From Rhodococcus sp. OK519 (GTDB taxonomy: Bacteria; Actinomycetota; Actinomycetes; Mycobacteriales; Mycobacteriaceae): DNA of 64,000 bases. The stretch is from positions 1,364,001 to 1,428,000 of the forward strand of contig NZ_QAOW01000001.1 in NCBI RefSeq assembly GCF_003051005.1, in the 5' to 3' direction. A program made the position numbers and the translations under genes. This document shows, piece after piece, positions 41,892 to 52,342 of this stretch (position 1 is the first letter of the stretch; every line of letters starts with the position of its first letter). The notes under the pieces were generated by a model. The model did not search any database, was not told where the DNA came from, and worked only from the letters and a program-made list of their open reading frames with translations.

Positions 41892-43259
41892 ATGCACACT
41901 CCGACCGTGAACGGGACGGGTCCCCGACTGGCCTTCTGGCTTCGTACGCGCGAGTTCGCCGTGCCGCCGACCATGATCGAGAATGCGACAGGCCGACGTC
42001 TTGTGGGCGACTGGTCTGGCGCTTGTGCCGCAGCAGGTTTCGATACCGACATTGATCTACGGGCACTGGCCCGCCGGCACGGTCGGGATGTCGCGGGACA
42101 GGTGCTGGCCGACCTGCAGCATCTTGCACCCGACCTGCTTCGTTGGCACCTGCCGCGGGTGGCACCTGCCGGACTGCTACGCCCCGGATTGACCGTCGCG
42201 CTGGCTCGATACGGTCGGCCCGAACTTCGAAGACGTTGCAGCGGGGCCGGTTCGGTGCAACTGGTGGCCCGCACAGCTCCAGTCTGGGCGGAGGCCGGGC
42301 AGCGGATCGTGCTGACTGTGTGGGACGGCACGGATTCCACCCACCATCCCCACCCTCACCCCAACCGGCGTTACCGACTGGACCTTCACCGGCACCTGTG
42401 GGATGCGCGCAGATCCGGCGAACTACGAATGCGTTGCGGGACAGGTCGATTGCCAGACGAAGCCGTAGCCGATGTTGCCCTGGTCAAGGCGGCTCTGGGG
42501 GGCTGCGCCGTCGACCGCTGGGCAGCCGAAGCCGACATCCTGCTCCGTGTGGACGGGCAGGGCGACAGCCCCGTGAGGGTGCGGTGCGGGGGCGGGTCCG
42601 ACTTGGTGGTGGAGCCGGTAAGGGCCGGCGTCGAACCCGCCGGGGTGCGAATCGTGGACGGCTACCCGCGCGGACGGTTCGCCGCGCTCCCCGTGCTACC
42701 CGATGCTGCCACCTGGGTGCTGCCCGACCTCGAGCTGATCCGCTCGGGAGCGATCACCGCCGATCAACTGCACCCGCTGGTCGGCGCCGCCCTCGATCCG
42801 GGCTGGTCGCCGCCCACTCAATCCCTGGCATCGACCCGGGAGAGCCGCACTCGCCTGGTGGACTGCCGCGGTGAACGACACCGGATCGGGCTGGTCGACG
42901 GCGTACTGGCCGCGCTCGATCACAACCCAGCCGAGATCCGGCGCGAGGAAATGCTCGTCGCACTGGGCGGCACGCCGCTTCCGTGCCTGCAGGCTATCGA
43001 CCAGGCTCACCGTCGTCCGGATTGTCTGCCCGGCGTTCGTGAACGTCTGGACCACGGAGACGCCGTAGGGGCGCTGGCCGTTGTCGAAGGACTGCTCGGC
43101 CCCGACGCGGTCCTCCGTGACGGTCCGTTGCTGGACGAACTCCGGGCGTCCGCGGACCGCCATCGCACGTACGAACGGTTTCGCACCGACCCGGTGGAGG
43201 CGCCACCTGTATCGCGACCTCGGCGCGCCGAGCGGACGCGTCGCGCCCGCTCACGGTGA
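41892..43259 (+). CDS. Unknown protein of the AAA/VWA module, 455 residues
   Basis: First gene of a three-gene unit with an AAA ATPase and a VWA protein. The N-terminal part (TGPRLAFWLRTREFAVPPTM, IENATGRRLVGDWSGACAAA) is followed by an Arg-rich helical region and a long beta-rich middle (DILLRVDGQGDSPVRVRCGG). The C-terminal part (GEPHRIGL-like block, EEMLVALGGTPLPCLQAIDQ, ERLDHGDAVGALAVVEGLLG) looks helical. The very end is basic (RPRRAERTRRARSR), which may bind nucleic acid. No catalytic motif or membrane segment. I cannot name a family. ATG at 41892 with GGTGAG upstream; a GTG at 41886 is an alternative. Confidence 0.75.
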   Translation: MHTPTVNGTGPRLAFWLRTREFAVPPTMIENATGRRLVGDWSGACAAAGFDTDIDLRALARRHGRDVAGQVLADLQHLAPDLLRWHLPRVAPAGLLRPGLTVALARYGRPELRRRCSGAGSVQLVARTAPVWAEAGQRIVLTVWDGTDSTHHPHPHPNRRYRLDLHRHLWDARRSGELRMRCGTGRLPDEAVADVALVKAALGGCAVDRWAAEADILLRVDGQGDSPVRVRCGGGSDLVVEPVRAGVEPAGVRIVDGYPRGRFAALPVLPDAATWVLPDLELIRSGAITADQLHPLVGAALDPGWSPPTQSLASTRESRTRLVDCRGERHRIGLVDGVLAALDHNPAEIRREEMLVALGGTPLPCLQAIDQAHRRPDCLPGVRERLDHGDAVGALAVVEGLLGPDAVLRDGPLLDELRASADRHRTYERFRTDPVEAPPVSRPRRAERTRRARSR

Positions 43260-43343
43260 GCCTCCCCACACATCCTCGAAATCCGCTGTTCTGCAGTGCG
43301 GTCGGATGGCCGCATCCTGCGACTTCCCTCGACAACACAGGTG

Positions 43344-44582
43344 ATGCACATGTCTTCCATGCTCCTTCCGAACCGGTCCGAGACCGAACTCGACAGTGCC
43401 GCAGCGCTGTCGGCGATGCTCGGCGCGGTCGCTACCGAGCCCCGTCCCGACGATCAACTCGAGGCCCTCACTCTGGCGGTGGCCGCGGACCTACCGGTAT
43501 TGCTGTGGGGTGAACCGGGGATCGGCAAGACAGCCGCCCTGACTCAGCTCGCCGAGGCGGTGGATCTGCCGCTGACCACGGTCATCGCGAGCGTTCACGA
43601 GCCGTCGGACTTCTCGGGTCTGCCCGTCCTCGGGGACGACCCGGCGACACGCGGTGTCCCGATGGCCCCGCCGGATTGGGCCGTCCGGCTCGTGCAGGCC
43701 GGTCGGGGGCTGCTGTTCCTGGACGAACTGTCGACGGCGCCGCCCGCCGTGCAGGCGGCCCTGCTGCGGCTCGTCCTGGAAAGACGAATCGGGGCACTGC
43801 AACTCCCGCCTGACGTCCGCATCGTGGCGGCCGCCAACCCGCCGTCGTCGGCAGCGGACGGCTGGGAGCTGGGTCCACCGTTGGCCAACCGTTTCGTACA
43901 CCTGCAGTGGACCCACGACCACGACGTCGTCGTCCGTGGTCTCGGCGGCACCTGGCCACGCGCGACGTTGCCCCGACTCGACCCGGAGAAGTTCTCCGAC
44001 GCAGTGGCATTCGCCCGCCGCGCGGTCTGTGAGCTGCTCGCCGCTCGGCCCGCTCTCGTGCATCAACTTCCCAGCAGTCAGACCCGCCGCGGCGGTGCCT
44101 GGCCGTCGCCGCGGAGCTGGGACATGACCGTGCGGCTGATCGCTTTCGCGACTGCCGCCTCGTCGTCGACGGACGTGCTGTCCCTTCTGGTCCGGGGCAG
44201 CGTCGGTGACGGGCCCGGTTTCGAACTGCTGGCCGCGATCGACAGAATGGACCTCCCGGACCCCGAGACGCTGCTCGCCGATCCGACGGTTGCCGTGCTC
44301 CCCGAGCGCGGTGATCTGCGTCAGGCCGTGCTCGACGCGGTGGTCGACGCCGTCCGCCGGCGGCCGGAGAAGCCGCGCTGGGACGCGGCATGGGCGCTCC
44401 TGGTCGCCGCGGTGCAGACCGGGCCACCGGACCTCGTGGTCGTCCCGGCGACCACGCTGGCCACCCTGCGCCGAGACGACTGGGCGGTGCCGGCCGAGAT
44501 CGACCAGCTCGCGGGGGTCGTGTCGGTGTCCCTGGCGGCGGACGGAGCCGCCGACCGTGTCGCTGCGCGGTCCTGTCGATGA
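43344..44582 (+). CDS. MoxR-like AAA+ ATPase
   Basis: AAA+ ATPase of about 412 residues. Walker A GEPGIGKTAALTQ, Walker B GLLFLDELSTAPP, sensor-1 region IVAAANPPSSAADGW, and LANRFVHLQW (arginine finger region) match MoxR-type ATPases, which remodel or activate VWA-domain partners. ATG at 43344 or 43350; ribosome site weak. It follows the unknown gene by 85 bases and overlaps the VWA gene by 4 bases (ATGA). The pair very likely acts as one complex. Confidence 0.85.
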   Translation: MHMSSMLLPNRSETELDSAAALSAMLGAVATEPRPDDQLEALTLAVAADLPVLLWGEPGIGKTAALTQLAEAVDLPLTTVIASVHEPSDFSGLPVLGDDPATRGVPMAPPDWAVRLVQAGRGLLFLDELSTAPPAVQAALLRLVLERRIGALQLPPDVRIVAAANPPSSAADGWELGPPLANRFVHLQWTHDHDVVVRGLGGTWPRATLPRLDPEKFSDAVAFARRAVCELLAARPALVHQLPSSQTRRGGAWPSPRSWDMTVRLIAFATAASSSTDVLSLLVRGSVGDGPGFELLAAIDRMDLPDPETLLADPTVAVLPERGDLRQAVLDAVVDAVRRRPEKPRWDAAWALLVAAVQTGPPDLVVVPATTLATLRRDDWAVPAEIDQLAGVVSVSLAADGAADRVAARSCR

Positions 44583-45817
44583 CGGCGTCGGCAGCGCTGG
44601 AAGCAGACAAGGTCTACGCGGCGCGGCTGCACGCCGCCCGCGTGCGGCCCTACCTTGCAACCGCCCTGTATGCGCTGAACATCGTTGCGTCGTCCCGCGT
44701 ACCGACCATGGGTGTGGACCGGTACTGGCGCTGTTATGTCTCGCCCGTCTTCGTCGCCCAGCGGCCGGTGGAGGAGCTTGCCTCGATGCTGGTCCACGGG
44801 GTGTCGCATCTGCTGCGTGACCACCACGGTCGCAGTGATCGCTACGCCCGAGCACACGATCTGACCGGGCGCGGCGATCGGCTCCGGATGAATCTCGCCG
44901 CCGATGCGGAGATCAACGACGACGCGTTCGGCGACGGATTGCCTGCACCCGACGATGCCGTCCTGCCATCGACGCTGGGACTGCCCCCCGGCCAGCTCAT
45001 GGAGGACTATCTGCGCCAGTTCCGCCTTGGCCCCGGCACGGACGGGCTGACCTGGCTCGACTGCGGCAGCGGTGCCGACGGGTTGTGTCGGGAGTGGGAG
45101 CTGGACCCGGACGGGGCGAACGCGCTCAGTGACCAGCAATGCGACGCGGTTCGTTTCCGGGTGGCGCACAGCATCGTCGGCCGGCCCGGACAGGCACCCC
45201 GCGGATGGCAGCGGTGGGCAGCGGAAGCTCTGCACCCGACGCAGCCGTGGCGAGCCCTGTTGGGCGCGGCGATTCGCTCCGCCACGTCTTCGTCCGGCAC
45301 CGGTGAGAACTACACCTACCGGCGTCCGGCACGGCGCTCCGCCTCGGTGCCCGGCGCGGTGCTGCCGAGCCTGCGGCGTAACCCACCCCGGGTCAGTGTC
45401 ATCGTCGACACCTCGGGATCGGTCAGCGACGGCGACCTCGGCAGCGCACTGCTCGAGGTCGCCGCCATCACTCGGGCCGTGGGGGGGCGGCGCGACCTGG
45501 TCACGGTGCTGTCGTGCGACGCGGCCGCCCGGGTCGTGCACCCGCTGTGCCGCGCCGAGGACATCCCGCTGTTCGGGGGCGGTGGTACGGACCTGCGCAC
45601 CGGTTTCGCCAGGGCGCTGCACAATTGGCCTCGCCCGGACGTGATCGTCGTCCTCACCGACGGGCAGACACCTTGGCCCAGTTACCGACCCGGGTGCCGA
45701 ACGGTCGTCGGTCTGTTCCCTCGGATGGATACCCGGGGTTGGCCGGGCGACGACTACGTGCCCGACCTGCCACCGGACTGGGCGCGTGTGGTGGAGATCG
45801 GCACACCTCGATCCTGA
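44579..45817 (+). CDS. VWA-domain protein with DUF2201-like metallopeptidase domain (degenerate HExxH)
   Basis: Residues 1 to about 200 look like the DUF2201 putative metallopeptidase domain. The expected HExxH zinc motif reads VHGVSHLLRDHHGR (about residues 73-86), so both histidines and a third one remain but the catalytic Glu is Gly. The C-terminal VWA domain keeps the MIDAS metal site: DTSGSVSDGDL, Thr in GGGGTDLRTGF, Asp in VVLTDGQTPWP. Length is 412 residues. ATG at 44579 overlaps the AAA stop. Likely a binding or scaffold protein operated by the ATPase, not an active protease, unless another residue replaces the Glu. Confidence 0.82.
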   Translation: MTASAALEADKVYAARLHAARVRPYLATALYALNIVASSRVPTMGVDRYWRCYVSPVFVAQRPVEELASMLVHGVSHLLRDHHGRSDRYARAHDLTGRGDRLRMNLAADAEINDDAFGDGLPAPDDAVLPSTLGLPPGQLMEDYLRQFRLGPGTDGLTWLDCGSGADGLCREWELDPDGANALSDQQCDAVRFRVAHSIVGRPGQAPRGWQRWAAEALHPTQPWRALLGAAIRSATSSSGTGENYTYRRPARRSASVPGAVLPSLRRNPPRVSVIVDTSGSVSDGDLGSALLEVAAITRAVGGRRDLVTVLSCDAAARVVHPLCRAEDIPLFGGGGTDLRTGFARALHNWPRPDVIVVLTDGQTPWPSYRPGCRTVVGLFPRMDTRGWPGDDYVPDLPPDWARVVEIGTPRS

Positions 45818-45853
45818 GTGTCCGGGGCGGAGGTTGGACGCTGGGTGGCCGGA

Positions 45854-46480
45854 TCAGCTGACGATGCGGCCACGAAGAGTTGCAAGACCGGAACCCTCGA
45901 GTTCGTCCAGAACGCCGGGGCGGCCCGCCATCGACATGAGTAGGGCTTCGCCCGACCCGCGAATCTCGGGTCCAGTTCCGGAGGCCCAGTCGACGTCTGT
46001 GGCGACCAGTCGGAGGCCACGGACCCGTCGTATCGCGCCGATAGGGGGCGCGTAGCGCGCGAAATCCAAAGCGGGAATCAGTCGTCGGGCGGGGATGTCC
46101 CGTGCAATGCCGAGTGGTCGACGGATGTCCTGCTGATGGATCATCCCGTCGACGAGCGCGATTCGACCTCCGAAAGCGGTGGGGAGCCCTCGCGGCTCCA
46201 AGCTGCGATCGAGCCGATCGATGAGCTGCTGTGGGCCGTGGTCGCCGAAGTCATCGAGCCCGATTGCGTTGGCGCCGTTGAATCGCAGCCGACCACGAGC
46301 GAATCGGCGAGCGAGACCGGTCGGGCTCAGCTCTTCGTAGCTGAGCATGTGGGCGACGACGTCGCGGACTGTCCAGCCCGCGCACAGCGAGGGCGTTTGC
46401 CATTGGCTGGGCGTCAGGGATCGCAGGAGGACTGCCAGTTGGGCTCGCTCGGCGCGCGCCAGATCCTTCACGCTTCGCAT
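45854..46480 (-). CDS. DinB-like / maleylpyruvate isomerase-family protein
   Basis: A 208-residue four-helix-bundle protein of the family that includes mycothiol-dependent isomerases. N-terminal block AERAQLAVLLRSLTPSQWQT, then SLCAGWTVRDVVAHMLSYEE with the first metal histidine, and VDGMIHQQDIRRPLG with the later one. Such enzymes bind a metal and mycothiol; the reaction here is unknown. ATG at 46480. It is next to a GNAT gene on the same strand. Confidence 0.8.
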   Translation of the reverse strand: MRSVKDLARAERAQLAVLLRSLTPSQWQTPSLCAGWTVRDVVAHMLSYEELSPTGLARRFARGRLRFNGANAIGLDDFGDHGPQQLIDRLDRSLEPRGLPTAFGGRIALVDGMIHQQDIRRPLGIARDIPARRLIPALDFARYAPPIGAIRRVRGLRLVATDVDWASGTGPEIRGSGEALLMSMAGRPGVLDELEGSGLATLRGRIVS

Positions 46481-46580
46481 CTCGGCTCCTTACCGACAGC
46501 CGACATGGGGACTCCCGTGACCGCAGACATGGGCGGAGTATTTCCCACGCGAGGGCGGCTGTGGGCTGCTTTCGCTGTCT

Positions 46581-47366
46581 TCAGGGAATTCGAAACCCTC
46601 GGAACGTCACGTTGCGACGTGTCCGGAAGCCGAGACCCGCGTAGACACTGATCGCCTGGGTGTTGCTCGCAGCGACGTGGAGGAAGGCGCGTTCGCCGCG
46701 TGCGGAGATTCGCTCGGTGAGCGCCCGGACCAGGCGGGCTGCGTGGCCGTGTCCGCGGGCCTCGGGTGCCGTGCAGACGGCGCTGATCTCGGTCCATCCC
46801 GGAGGGCGGAGGCGTTCGCCCGCCATCGCGACCAGTGCGCCCCGATCTCGAATCCCGAGGTATGTGCCGAGTTCCGGGGTGCGGGACCAGAACGGTCCCG
46901 GGCGGGTTCGCTCGATCAGGTCGAGCATCTCGGGACGGTCTTCGACCTCGAGTTCGACAAGTTCGACACCCGCCGGAAAGCCGTCCGCAGTGGTCGCCAC
47001 AACCGGCGGTGCAACCATCTGCAGTCCGTCCAGCGTGAACACCGGATCCCATTGTCGCGGTGGCAGTTCCGGGCAACTGAACAGGTCGGCGAAGCCTCCG
47101 GGTCCGAGGAGTCGCGCCAGATCGTCCCAATCACTCGGCTGCGGGGCGACGGGAACCGAACAGAACGTCGACACGTCAGCGGCGTAGGTGGCTGCCCGGC
47201 CGACGGCGCGGGACAGGTGCGAATGCGGTCCCGCGAGGGAGGCGTGGACCGGATGGTCGAGCCCGATGTCGTCGATTCGCGCCCAGTCGTCGACCGGCGG
47301 CGAGTCCTCACGGGGTTCCGCGGGATGCCGGATCGGGAGCGTGGTCGAGTGTGGATCGGACGACAT
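46581..47366 (-). CDS. GNAT-family N-acetyltransferase
   Basis: A 261-residue protein with a C-terminal GNAT fold of FR47 type: WTEISAVCTAPEARGHGHAA (acetyl-CoA pyrophosphate loop RGHGHA), RLVRALTERISARGERAFLH, and AISVYAGLGFRTRRNVTFRG. The N-terminal 120 residues form an extra domain of unknown function (DDLARLLGPGGFADLFSCPE). ATG at 47366 follows GGTGGAAG. Substrate unknown. A much longer open frame on this strand upstream is antisense to the P450 gene and not real. Confidence 0.82.
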   Translation of the reverse strand: MSSDPHSTTLPIRHPAEPREDSPPVDDWARIDDIGLDHPVHASLAGPHSHLSRAVGRAATYAADVSTFCSVPVAPQPSDWDDLARLLGPGGFADLFSCPELPPRQWDPVFTLDGLQMVAPPVVATTADGFPAGVELVELEVEDRPEMLDLIERTRPGPFWSRTPELGTYLGIRDRGALVAMAGERLRPPGWTEISAVCTAPEARGHGHAARLVRALTERISARGERAFLHVAASNTQAISVYAGLGFRTRRNVTFRGFRIP

Positions 47367-47588
47367 GTCTTCCACCCTCGCATTCCGCCAGGCTGTGGGT
47401 GAAATCGGCGCGGCGTCCTCGGCTGTGCAGCACTGTGCGAACCGGTACGTGGCGTGTATGTGTGGGTCGCACAAGTTTCCCCGGCGCTGCTGTTCGAATC
47501 GGCCAAGCGGGACCGCGCACCCCCGTGTGATCATGGTCACGCAGGCCGGTGTGCGGTCGGCGAGGGTCCGCGAACGAAGGAGTGTGGC

Positions 47589-48836
47589 GTGACAGTTCCC
47601 GGTGTTCCCGAGGGCTTCGATTTCACCGATCCCGACGTCTACGAGAAGCGTCTGCCGATCGCCGAGTTCGCGGCGCTTCGCAAGACGGCCCCCGTCTACT
47701 GGGTGGATCAGCCGCCGACGAAGGGTGGGTTTCCCGACGAGGGCTACTGGGCGGTGAGCCGGCATGCCGACGTCAAGGAGGTCTCGCGCGACAGTGACGT
47801 CTACTCGACGTGGGAGAACACGGCGATTGCGCGGTTCTCCGACGACATGCCCCGCGACACCGTGGAACTGATGCGGCACCTGCTGATCAACAAGGATGCC
47901 CCCGATCACACCAAGCTCCGCAAGGTCATCGCGCGGGGCTTCACCCCGCGTGCCATACAGGGACTGCGCCCAGCGCTGAAGGCGCGTGCCGAGAAGATCG
48001 TGCAGGACGCCGTCGCGGCGGGTTCCGGTGACTTCGTCGAACAGGTGGCGTGCGAGTTGCCGCTGCAGGCGATCGCGGAGCTGATCGGTGTGCCGCAGGA
48101 GGATCGTCACAAGATCTTCGACTGGTCGAACCAGATGATGGGCTACGACGATCCGGAGTTCGCGCAGGAGTCGGCGACGGCGTCCGCGGAGATCCTCGCT
48201 TACTCGTACGCAATGGCCGAGGACCGGCGCAAGTGTCCCGCGCCGGACATCGTCACCCAACTCGTCGAGGCCGACATCGACGGCGATGCGCTGGCCTCCG
48301 AGGAATTCGGTTTCTTCGTGCTGCTGCTCGCGGTTGCCGGCAACGAGACCACCCGCAACGCCATCACGCACGGGATCATGGCGTTCATGGACAACCCCGA
48401 CCAGTGGGAGTTGTACAAGGCGGAGCGCCCGGCCACCGCGGTCGACGAGATCATCCGCTGGGCCACCCCGGTCGTCGGCTTCCAGCGAACCGCTTTGACG
48501 GACACCGAACTCGGCGGCCAGAAGATCCGCAAGGGCGATCGTGCCGTGATGTTCTATTCGTCCGCGAACTTCGACGAGGACGTGTTCGAGAATCCCTCGA
48601 AATTCGACATCACCCGCACCGACAACGACCACCTGAGCTTCGGCGGTACGGGCGCACACTTCTGCATCGGCGCCAATCTTGCCCGGATGGAGATCGAGTT
48701 GATCTTCAATGCGATCGCGGACCACATGCCCGACATCACCCAGCTCGGCGATCCGCGGCGCCTGCGCTCGGGGTGGATCAACGGCATCAAGGAACTTCAG
48801 GTGGACTACCGCGGGAAGTGCCCCGTCGCGCACTGA
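47589..48836 (+). CDS. cyp125: Cytochrome P450 CYP125, steroid C26-monooxygenase
   Basis: Haem monooxygenase that oxidises the terminal methyl of the cholesterol or cholest-4-en-3-one side chain. GFDFTDPDVYEKRLPIAEFA, APDHTKLRKVIARGFTPRAI, GDFVEQVACELPLQAIAELI, I-helix AVAGNETTRNAITHG, ExxR in VDEIIRW, haem loop SFGGTGAHFCIGANLARM, and the CYP125 end DYRGKCPVAH. Length is 415 residues. GTG at 47589 has AAGGAG 6 bases upstream. No cholesterol-catabolic neighbours are present, so this copy is isolated; it might be a paralogue of the one in a steroid cluster. Confidence 0.92.
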   Translation: MTVPGVPEGFDFTDPDVYEKRLPIAEFAALRKTAPVYWVDQPPTKGGFPDEGYWAVSRHADVKEVSRDSDVYSTWENTAIARFSDDMPRDTVELMRHLLINKDAPDHTKLRKVIARGFTPRAIQGLRPALKARAEKIVQDAVAAGSGDFVEQVACELPLQAIAELIGVPQEDRHKIFDWSNQMMGYDDPEFAQESATASAEILAYSYAMAEDRRKCPAPDIVTQLVEADIDGDALASEEFGFFVLLLAVAGNETTRNAITHGIMAFMDNPDQWELYKAERPATAVDEIIRWATPVVGFQRTALTDTELGGQKIRKGDRAVMFYSSANFDEDVFENPSKFDITRTDNDHLSFGGTGAHFCIGANLARMEIELIFNAIADHMPDITQLGDPRRLRSGWINGIKELQVDYRGKCPVAH

Positions 48837-48844
48837 CCGGTCCG

Positions 48845-50914
48845 TCACCACCATCCGGTAAGTGGTCCGAGGCGCTCTCCGAGTTCCGGGGTGAGGGTGC
48901 GCACATACGACGCGGTGAGGTGGTTCGAGTCCCGGTAGACCAGAACGTTGCCCTCGATCACCCGGCAGCGGTCGGTGCGGCAGACCGCGTCGGAGAGGTC
49001 GAACACGTTGACCGTCGGCAGGCTCGCCGACGCTGCCTGTGCCGGGTCGATCCGGGCCAGGACGGCGTTGCGATCGATGCCGCAGGACTCCGCGTCGCCA
49101 CCCCGGCGGGCGAGACAGTCGGCGGCCCGGTACTGGACGCCGTCGTTCTCGAGCCACGGGGTGTCCCGGAGTGCGATCACCGGCAGATCCCGGTCGGCAA
49201 GGGTCTGCCACAGTGCGACGTACGTGTCGGGCGTGTAGTCGCCGGGACCGTCGGTGCGCGGTCGCGTCGAGGTGCTGAAGACGATGTCGGGACGTGCCGC
49301 GTCGAGCGCGTCCACGACGCCGAACGTCCATTCCTCGCATTCGCCGACCGGGGCGTCCGCGTCGGGTGGGAGAACCGCGGGGCATCCGACCTTCAGGAAC
49401 GTTTCCACTCGGAAACGTTGCTGTCGGCCGAGGCTGTCGAGCGCCGGTAGCCAGTGTTCGGCGTGTGAGCCGCCGATGAGCGCGATCGAACGCTCCGCGT
49501 CGGGGTCGCCGTAGGTGCAGGCGAGTGCATCGGTGTCGCCCACCTGCGACATGCAACCGTCCAGCGTCGCGGCCGGGAGATCGGCGTGCGCGACGTAGCG
49601 GGAGGGTTGTTCGCGCTGCGGCGGGACGTCGATGCCCGCGAGAAGCGCCGCGGCGCCGGGATAGGTCTGCGGATCGAGGTCGGTCTGCTGCGCCCACTGC
49701 TCGGACCGGTGGTCGATGAACTGGGTCCATGCCACGGTGGCACTCGTGACGGTGACGGCGCCAGCCGCGACCAGTGCCACCAGCGCCGTCCTGGCGCCGC
49801 CCGATCCCGGCGGTCGGCGGATGGGGTTCTCGATCAGCCGCGTGGTCAATTCGGCGAGCACGAGCGACAGCGCGATGACGACGAGACCACCCTTCAAGCC
49901 CACGTGGGTCTCGTCGCGCAACACGAGGTAGCCGATCAGGATCGGCCAGTGCCACAGATATAGGGCGTAGGCCATGGTGCCGAGGCGGAGCATCGGGCGC
50001 GCCGTCAGGAGGCGGCTGACGGGATTACCGTCTGCCTGTTCCTCGCTCGTCGCGCCGGCGACGATCAGTGCCAGCGCGGCGCCGACCGGAACCAGGGCCC
50101 ACGGCCCGGGAAACTGGTTCCGTCCGTCGAGCAGCGTTCCGCACGCGAACACCACTGCAATACCTGTGACGGACAGCACTATTCGCAATATTCGGGGGAC
50201 GCGCAGCCAGGGCGCGACACACGCCAGCAGCCCGCCGGCGAGAAGTTCCCACAGTCGCGCACCGGTGTCGTAGTACAGCCACGACTGCGGCATCGAACTG
50301 GTGGTGGCATATGCCAGCGATATCGCCGTGAGCACCCCGAGGAGAACCGCTACCGGGCCCCGGACGGGTCGACCGCGGGAGCGCAGCAGCCACGCTGCGC
50401 CGAACACGACGACGAGTGCCGCGACGTAGAACTGGCCCTGCACCGCGATCGACCACAGATGCTGCAACGGGCTGACCGACGGATCGGCCGCAAGGTAGTC
50501 GCTGGCCGTGTCGGCGAGATGCCAGTTCTGGAGGAACAGCATCGACGCCGTCGTCTGCTTCGCCGTCTCATACCACGCGGTTGCAGGGTGATGGAGGACC
50601 GTGAACGCCGCGACGGCGGCGAGGATCACCACCAGCGGGGGCGTCAGACGCCGGGTGACTCGCCGCACAATGGGGACCGGATCGAGCGGATGCGACGATT
50701 CGGCAGCCCGCAGCAGCGAACCGACGAAGAAGAAGCCCGACAGAACGAGGAAGATATCGACGCCGCCGGAGACCCTGCCGAACCACACGTGATAGATCAC
50801 GACCAGTGCGATCGCCAGGCCTCGAAGGCCGTCCAGATCATGCCGGTGAGCTGCGCGAACGCGGTTTGGAGAGCCCTGACGCCCCGAAGTGGGAGCGGTG
50901 GAGCGGGCTGACAC
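48845..50914 (-). CDS. Membrane acyltransferase with SGNH domain (OafA-like)
   Basis: A 689-residue surface-polysaccharide acyltransferase. The N-terminal acyltransferase-3 domain has about 10-11 membrane helices and begins [20 protein letters not shown], followed by [19 protein letters not shown] and [12 protein letters not shown]. After a helix near residue 385 the periplasmic SGNH esterase-like domain has the Ser block [13 protein letters not shown] and the His block [10 protein letters not shown]. It probably O-acetylates or acylates a cell-wall glycan. GTG or ATG starts at the 50914 end are uncertain. Convergent with cyp125. Confidence 0.87.
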   Translation of the reverse strand: MSARSTAPTSGRQGSPNRVRAAHRHDLDGLRGLAIALVVIYHVWFGRVSGGVDIFLVLSGFFFVGSLLRAAESSHPLDPVPIVRRVTRRLTPPLVVILAAVAAFTVLHHPATAWYETAKQTTASMLFLQNWHLADTASDYLAADPSVSPLQHLWSIAVQGQFYVAALVVVFGAAWLLRSRGRPVRGPVAVLLGVLTAISLAYATTSSMPQSWLYYDTGARLWELLAGGLLACVAPWLRVPRILRIVLSVTGIAVVFACGTLLDGRNQFPGPWALVPVGAALALIVAGATSEEQADGNPVSRLLTARPMLRLGTMAYALYLWHWPILIGYLVLRDETHVGLKGGLVVIALSLVLAELTTRLIENPIRRPPGSGGARTALVALVAAGAVTVTSATVAWTQFIDHRSEQWAQQTDLDPQTYPGAAALLAGIDVPPQREQPSRYVAHADLPAATLDGCMSQVGDTDALACTYGDPDAERSIALIGGSHAEHWLPALDSLGRQQRFRVETFLKVGCPAVLPPDADAPVGECEEWTFGVVDALDAARPDIVFSTSTRPRTDGPGDYTPDTYVALWQTLADRDLPVIALRDTPWLENDGVQYRAADCLARRGGDAESCGIDRNAVLARIDPAQAASASLPTVNVFDLSDAVCRTDRCRVIEGNVLVYRDSNHLTASYVRTLTPELGERLGPLTGWW

Positions 50915-51037
50915 GCCATCCTCTCAGGTCGGCTGGAGCGGGGAGGGTTCGAGCGCCGCACGCGGACGCACCGCCTGCGGCCACTCCACGCTACCTGCTG
51001 CTACGCCGATCGGCTGGGCCGCTTACAGTCGTGCGGC

Positions 51038-52333
51038 GTGAACCCCCTGAGCATGTCTTCCGACCGGATCGTCGATATCGACACGATGCATCTCTGGCAT
51101 CCCTACGGCGCGTTTCCGGCGTCGACCGTCCCGCTCGTCGTGGACTCCGCGGCGGGGGCTCGCCTCACGCTCGCCGACGGCACCGAACTGGTCGACGGCA
51201 TGAGTTCGTGGTGGTCGGCGGTGCACGGCTACCGCAACCCGGTCCTCGACGCGGCCGTCACCGATCAGCTCGGCCGGATGAGTCACGTGATGTTCGGCGG
51301 TCTCACCCACGCGCCGGCCGCCCGGCTCGCCCAACTGTTGGTCGAGATCACGCCGGCGGGGCTGGACAAGGTGTTCCTCGCCGACTCGGGTTCGATATCG
51401 GTGGAGGTCGCAGTGAAGATGTGCCTGCAGTACTGGCGCAGCCTCGGTCGCCCCGAAAAACACCGGTTGCTCACGTGGCGCGGTGGCTATCACGGTGACA
51501 CGTTTGCGCCGATGAGCGTGTGCGACCCGGACGGGGGCATGCACGCGATGTGGACCGATGTCCTCGCCCGGCAACTGTTCGCGCCCGCACCACCGCGCGA
51601 GTTCGACCCCGGGTACGTCGCAGAGTTCGAGCGGATCGTCGCCCGGCATCGGGACGAACTGGCCGCGATCATCGTCGAACCCGTGGTCCAGGGGGCCGGC
51701 GGCATGCGGTTCCATCACCCCGACTACCTCCGGGAACTGCGACGCATGTGCGACGAGCACGGGTTGCTTCTCGTGTTCGACGAGATCGCCACCGGCTTCG
51801 GCCGCACCGGTGAACTGTTCGCCGCGGACCATGCCCGGCTGGCGCCCGACGTGATGTGCGTCGGCAAGGCGCTCACCGGTGGATATCTCACGCTCGCCGC
51901 GACGCTGTGCACGAGCGAAGTCGCCGAGGCGATCAGTGCCGGTGAAGGCGGCGGCATCATGCACGGCCCGACGTTCATGGGGAACCCGTTGGCGTGTGCA
52001 GTCGCGGTGGCCGCGGTGGAGTTGCTGCTGTCCCGGGACTGGCGGGCGGAGGTCGCCGCACTGAACGAGGGGCTCGCGCGCGGACTTGCCCCGGCTCGGG
52101 AAGTGACGGGCGTCGTCGACGTCCGGGTGCTCGGCGGCATCGGGGTGATCGAACTCGCCGAGCCGGTCGACATGCAGACCGTGACCGACGCGGCCGTCGC
52201 TGCCGGTGTGTGGCTGCGGCCCTTCCGGAATCTGATCTACGCCATGCCGCCGTACGTGTGCACCCCGGAGGAGATCGACCGGATCGCGGCGGGCATGGTC
52301 GCGGCGGCGCGCAGCCAGGCTCCCGAGCGTTAG
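51038..52333 (+). CDS. bioA: Adenosylmethionine-8-amino-7-oxononanoate aminotransferase
   Basis: Forms 7,8-diaminopelargonate in biotin synthesis using S-adenosylmethionine as amino donor. PLP class III fold: [75 protein letters not shown] lysine in [17 protein letters not shown]. Length is 431 residues. GTG at 51038 lies 9 bases after a TACAGT -10-like box (51024-51029), so the message may be leaderless; ATG at 51053 is an alternative. First gene of bioA-membrane protein-bioF-bioD. Confidence 0.93.
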   Translation: MNPLSMSSDRIVDIDTMHLWHPYGAFPASTVPLVVDSAAGARLTLADGTELVDGMSSWWSAVHGYRNPVLDAAVTDQLGRMSHVMFGGLTHAPAARLAQLLVEITPAGLDKVFLADSGSISVEVAVKMCLQYWRSLGRPEKHRLLTWRGGYHGDTFAPMSVCDPDGGMHAMWTDVLARQLFAPAPPREFDPGYVAEFERIVARHRDELAAIIVEPVVQGAGGMRFHHPDYLRELRRMCDEHGLLLVFDEIATGFGRTGELFAADHARLAPDVMCVGKALTGGYLTLAATLCTSEVAEAISAGEGGGIMHGPTFMGNPLACAVAVAAVELLLSRDWRAEVAALNEGLARGLAPAREVTGVVDVRVLGGIGVIELAEPVDMQTVTDAAVAAGVWLRPFRNLIYAMPPYVCTPEEIDRIAAGMVAAARSQAPER

Positions 52334-52342
52334 TCTCGGAGA

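Noticed and set aside
43491-44855. 454-codon minus-strand frame opposite the AAA gene
   Set aside because: Walker motifs are on the plus strand; the minus frame is a composition artefact.
47367-49955. Very long open frame on the minus strand (over 1100 codons including the GNAT gene)
   Set aside because: It is antisense to cyp125 and in the wrong frame for the acyltransferase, is Arg/Pro-rich with no motif, and arises from GC-rich codon bias. Only the GNAT part (46581-47366) is real.
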